Below, piece after piece: positions 60,232-64,000 of a stretch of DNA of 64,000 bases. The position numbers and the translations under genes are program-made. The stretch spans positions 1-64,000 of the forward strand of contig CALIAF010000013.1 in assembly GCA_938041335.1 (NCBI GenBank), given 5' to 3'. This DNA comes from an uncultured Ulvibacter sp. Its GTDB lineage: Bacteria > Bacteroidota > Bacteroidia > Flavobacteriales > Flavobacteriaceae. The notes beneath the pieces were generated by a model. It searched no databases. It was given only the letters and a program-made list of their open reading frames with translations, and had not been told where the DNA came from. The stretch's first letter is position 1. Every line of letters starts with the position of its first letter.

Positions 60232-60266
60232 AAATCCCAAATCACAAAAAATGTGGTTTGGGATTT
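60232..60266 (+). terminator. Terminator after sdhB
   Basis: AAATCCCAAATCACA ... TGTGGTTTGGGATTT with a T-rich tail. Confidence 0.8.
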
Positions 60267-60281
60267 TTGTATTTTTAAAGG

Positions 60282-61424
60282 ATGAATATTTCATCAAAAC
60301 TTCCCAATACGCCTACCTCTATTTTTTCGATAATGAGTGCGATGGCAGCAGACTATAAAGCCATCAATCTCTCGCAAGGATTTCCTAATTTTAAAAGTGA
60401 CCCGCAATTGATTGAACTTGTTGCTAAGGCCATGAAAGATGGATATAATCAATATGCACCTATGGCTGGTGATTTACAATTGCGCGAAGTCATTTGTAAT
60501 AAAATGAGGCAATTACACGGTGCTAATTACAACCCTGGAACCGATATTGTTATTACTGCAGGAGCCACCCAAGCCATTTTTACTGCTATTGCGGCTACCA
60601 TTTCAAAAGGTGACGAGGTCATTGTTTTTACACCAGCCTATGATTGTTATGCACCTACAATACAGCTTTTTGGCGGAAATGTTATTGAGTTGCAATTGGC
60701 TGCACCGCATTATACTCCAGACTGGAACGAGGTAAAAGCAGTGATTTCGGCTAAAACCAAAATGATTATTATCAACTCGCCGCATAACCCAAGCGGCATG
60801 CTTTTTTCTGAAAAGGACATGCTTCAACTACAGGAAATTTCAGAAGCACAAGATTTGATTGTGATTAGTGATGAAGTGTATGAGCATATAATTTTTGATG
60901 GCGAGCAACATCAAAGTGCCGCAAAGTTTGAGCAGCTTGCACAACGTTCTTTTATCACGGCTTCTTTTGGGAAAACATTTCATAATACAGGATGGAAAAT
61001 GGGCTACTGTATAGGGCCTGCAACATTAATGGACGAGTTTAAAAAGGTGCACCAGTATAATGTGTTTTGTGTAAACCACCCTTTTCAAAAAGCACTAGCG
61101 ACCTATATGCAAGATGAAAACACTTATTTGAATTTAGGAGGTTTTTATCAACAGAAAAGAGACTTCTTTTTAAACTTGATAAAAGATTCAAAGTTTAAGA
61201 TGATACCGTCAAAAGGGACTTATTTTCAATTGCTTGGCTTTTCAGGAATAAGCAATGACAGTGATGTTGTTTTTTCCGAAATGCTAACAAAACAAAAGGG
61301 ATTGGCTACCATACCAATTTCGGTGTTTAATAAAGATAAGCTAGACACTAAACAGATTCGAGTTTGCTTTGCAAAAACAGAAAAAACACTAAAGGCAGCA
61401 GCAGAAATTCTAAATACAATGTAG
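60282..61424 (+). CDS. Methionine aminotransferase (YbdL-like, class I/II)
   Basis: 380 aa; AINLSQGFPNFKSDP, GATQAIFTAIAA, NSPHNPSG, SFGKTFHNTGWKMGYCIGP. Confidence 0.94.
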   Translation: MNISSKLPNTPTSIFSIMSAMAADYKAINLSQGFPNFKSDPQLIELVAKAMKDGYNQYAPMAGDLQLREVICNKMRQLHGANYNPGTDIVITAGATQAIFTAIAATISKGDEVIVFTPAYDCYAPTIQLFGGNVIELQLAAPHYTPDWNEVKAVISAKTKMIIINSPHNPSGMLFSEKDMLQLQEISEAQDLIVISDEVYEHIIFDGEQHQSAAKFEQLAQRSFITASFGKTFHNTGWKMGYCIGPATLMDEFKKVHQYNVFCVNHPFQKALATYMQDENTYLNLGGFYQQKRDFFLNLIKDSKFKMIPSKGTYFQLLGFSGISNDSDVVFSEMLTKQKGLATIPISVFNKDKLDTKQIRVCFAKTEKTLKAAAEILNTM

Positions 61425-61448
61425 TTTCATTATTCGATTAAATTATAG

Positions 61449-61483
61449 GTATCAATTTTATCAATCGTAAAATTAGTTGATAC
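61449..61483. promoter_or_regulatory. Nested inverted repeat upstream of katG
   Basis: GTATCA-ATTTTA-tcaatcg-TAAAAT-tagt-TGATAC. Confidence 0.45.
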
Positions 61484-61554
61484 AATCAATTTCAACATAA
61501 AAACCCATAATATTTGGGTAATTTAGTACTCTCAAAATAGACGTTAAGAATTAA

Positions 61555-63798
<2,244 letters not shown>

Positions 63799-63867
63799 TC
63801 AGCAAAGCAAAATAATATATGGAGCAGCGTTGCATTTTGTGGCGCTGTTTTTTTACTTTTATAAGAT

Positions 63868-64000
63868 ATGAAGCAGTCATTATTTGCAGCCATAAGGGAG
63901 CAAGACCTTTCTATGGTTTCTGAAATTTTAAAGAATGAACCATCTCTCGTTACTGAAAAAGACGAAAGGGGTTCCACACCTTTATTACTAGCTACCTATT
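63868..64000 (+). CDS. Ankyrin-repeat protein (truncated by window edge)
   Basis: Translation MKQSLFAAIREQDLSMVSEILKNEPSLVTEKDERGSTPLLLATY... has an ankyrin repeat pattern; open to the window end. Confidence 0.75.
   Translation, partial: MKQSLFAAIREQDLSMVSEILKNEPSLVTEKDERGSTPLLLATY

Overview
The window carries a typical marine Flavobacteriia-like chromosome segment. This assignment is inferred from gene content, T9SS sorting domains and TANNTTTG-type -7 promoter elements; it was not checked against a database. It is gene-dense. No tRNA, rRNA, CRISPR array, prophage or transposase was recognised.

Main blocks, left to right:
- TonB-dependent receptor, recO and a PorZ-like T9SS protein, then gdhA.
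- A metabolic and transport stretch: PLP sulfur enzyme, ArsC/Spx-like protein, EamA transporter.
- A TetR locus with two 16-bp operator-like sites, exact inverted copies of each other, flanking the regulator and facing three hydrolase-type genes.
- yicC-gmk-nadD, gpsA and pheS.
- A SulP / beta-carbonic anhydrase / tandem-Usp / SulP cluster, continuous on the minus strand with a complete moxR-DUF58-batA-B-C-D-E (aerotolerance) operon.
- An SPFH-GYF_2 / double zinc-ribbon membrane protein / metallophosphoesterase / PH-like cluster.
- An OmpA plus membrane-anchored HhH protein pair.
- A DUF1501 (Tat-like plus T9SS C-terminus) / DUF1800 pair.
- LD-carboxypeptidase, yraN, mfd, sdhCAB, an aminotransferase, katG, and a truncated ankyrin protein at the right edge.

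The least explained signals are the TetR hydrolase regulon, the SPFH/zinc-ribbon cluster, the SulP/CA/Usp cluster, and a CTGAGC-N3/4-TCGAAG repeat that occurs in a gene spacer and again inside mfd. No clearly unprecedented system can be proven from the sequence alone.
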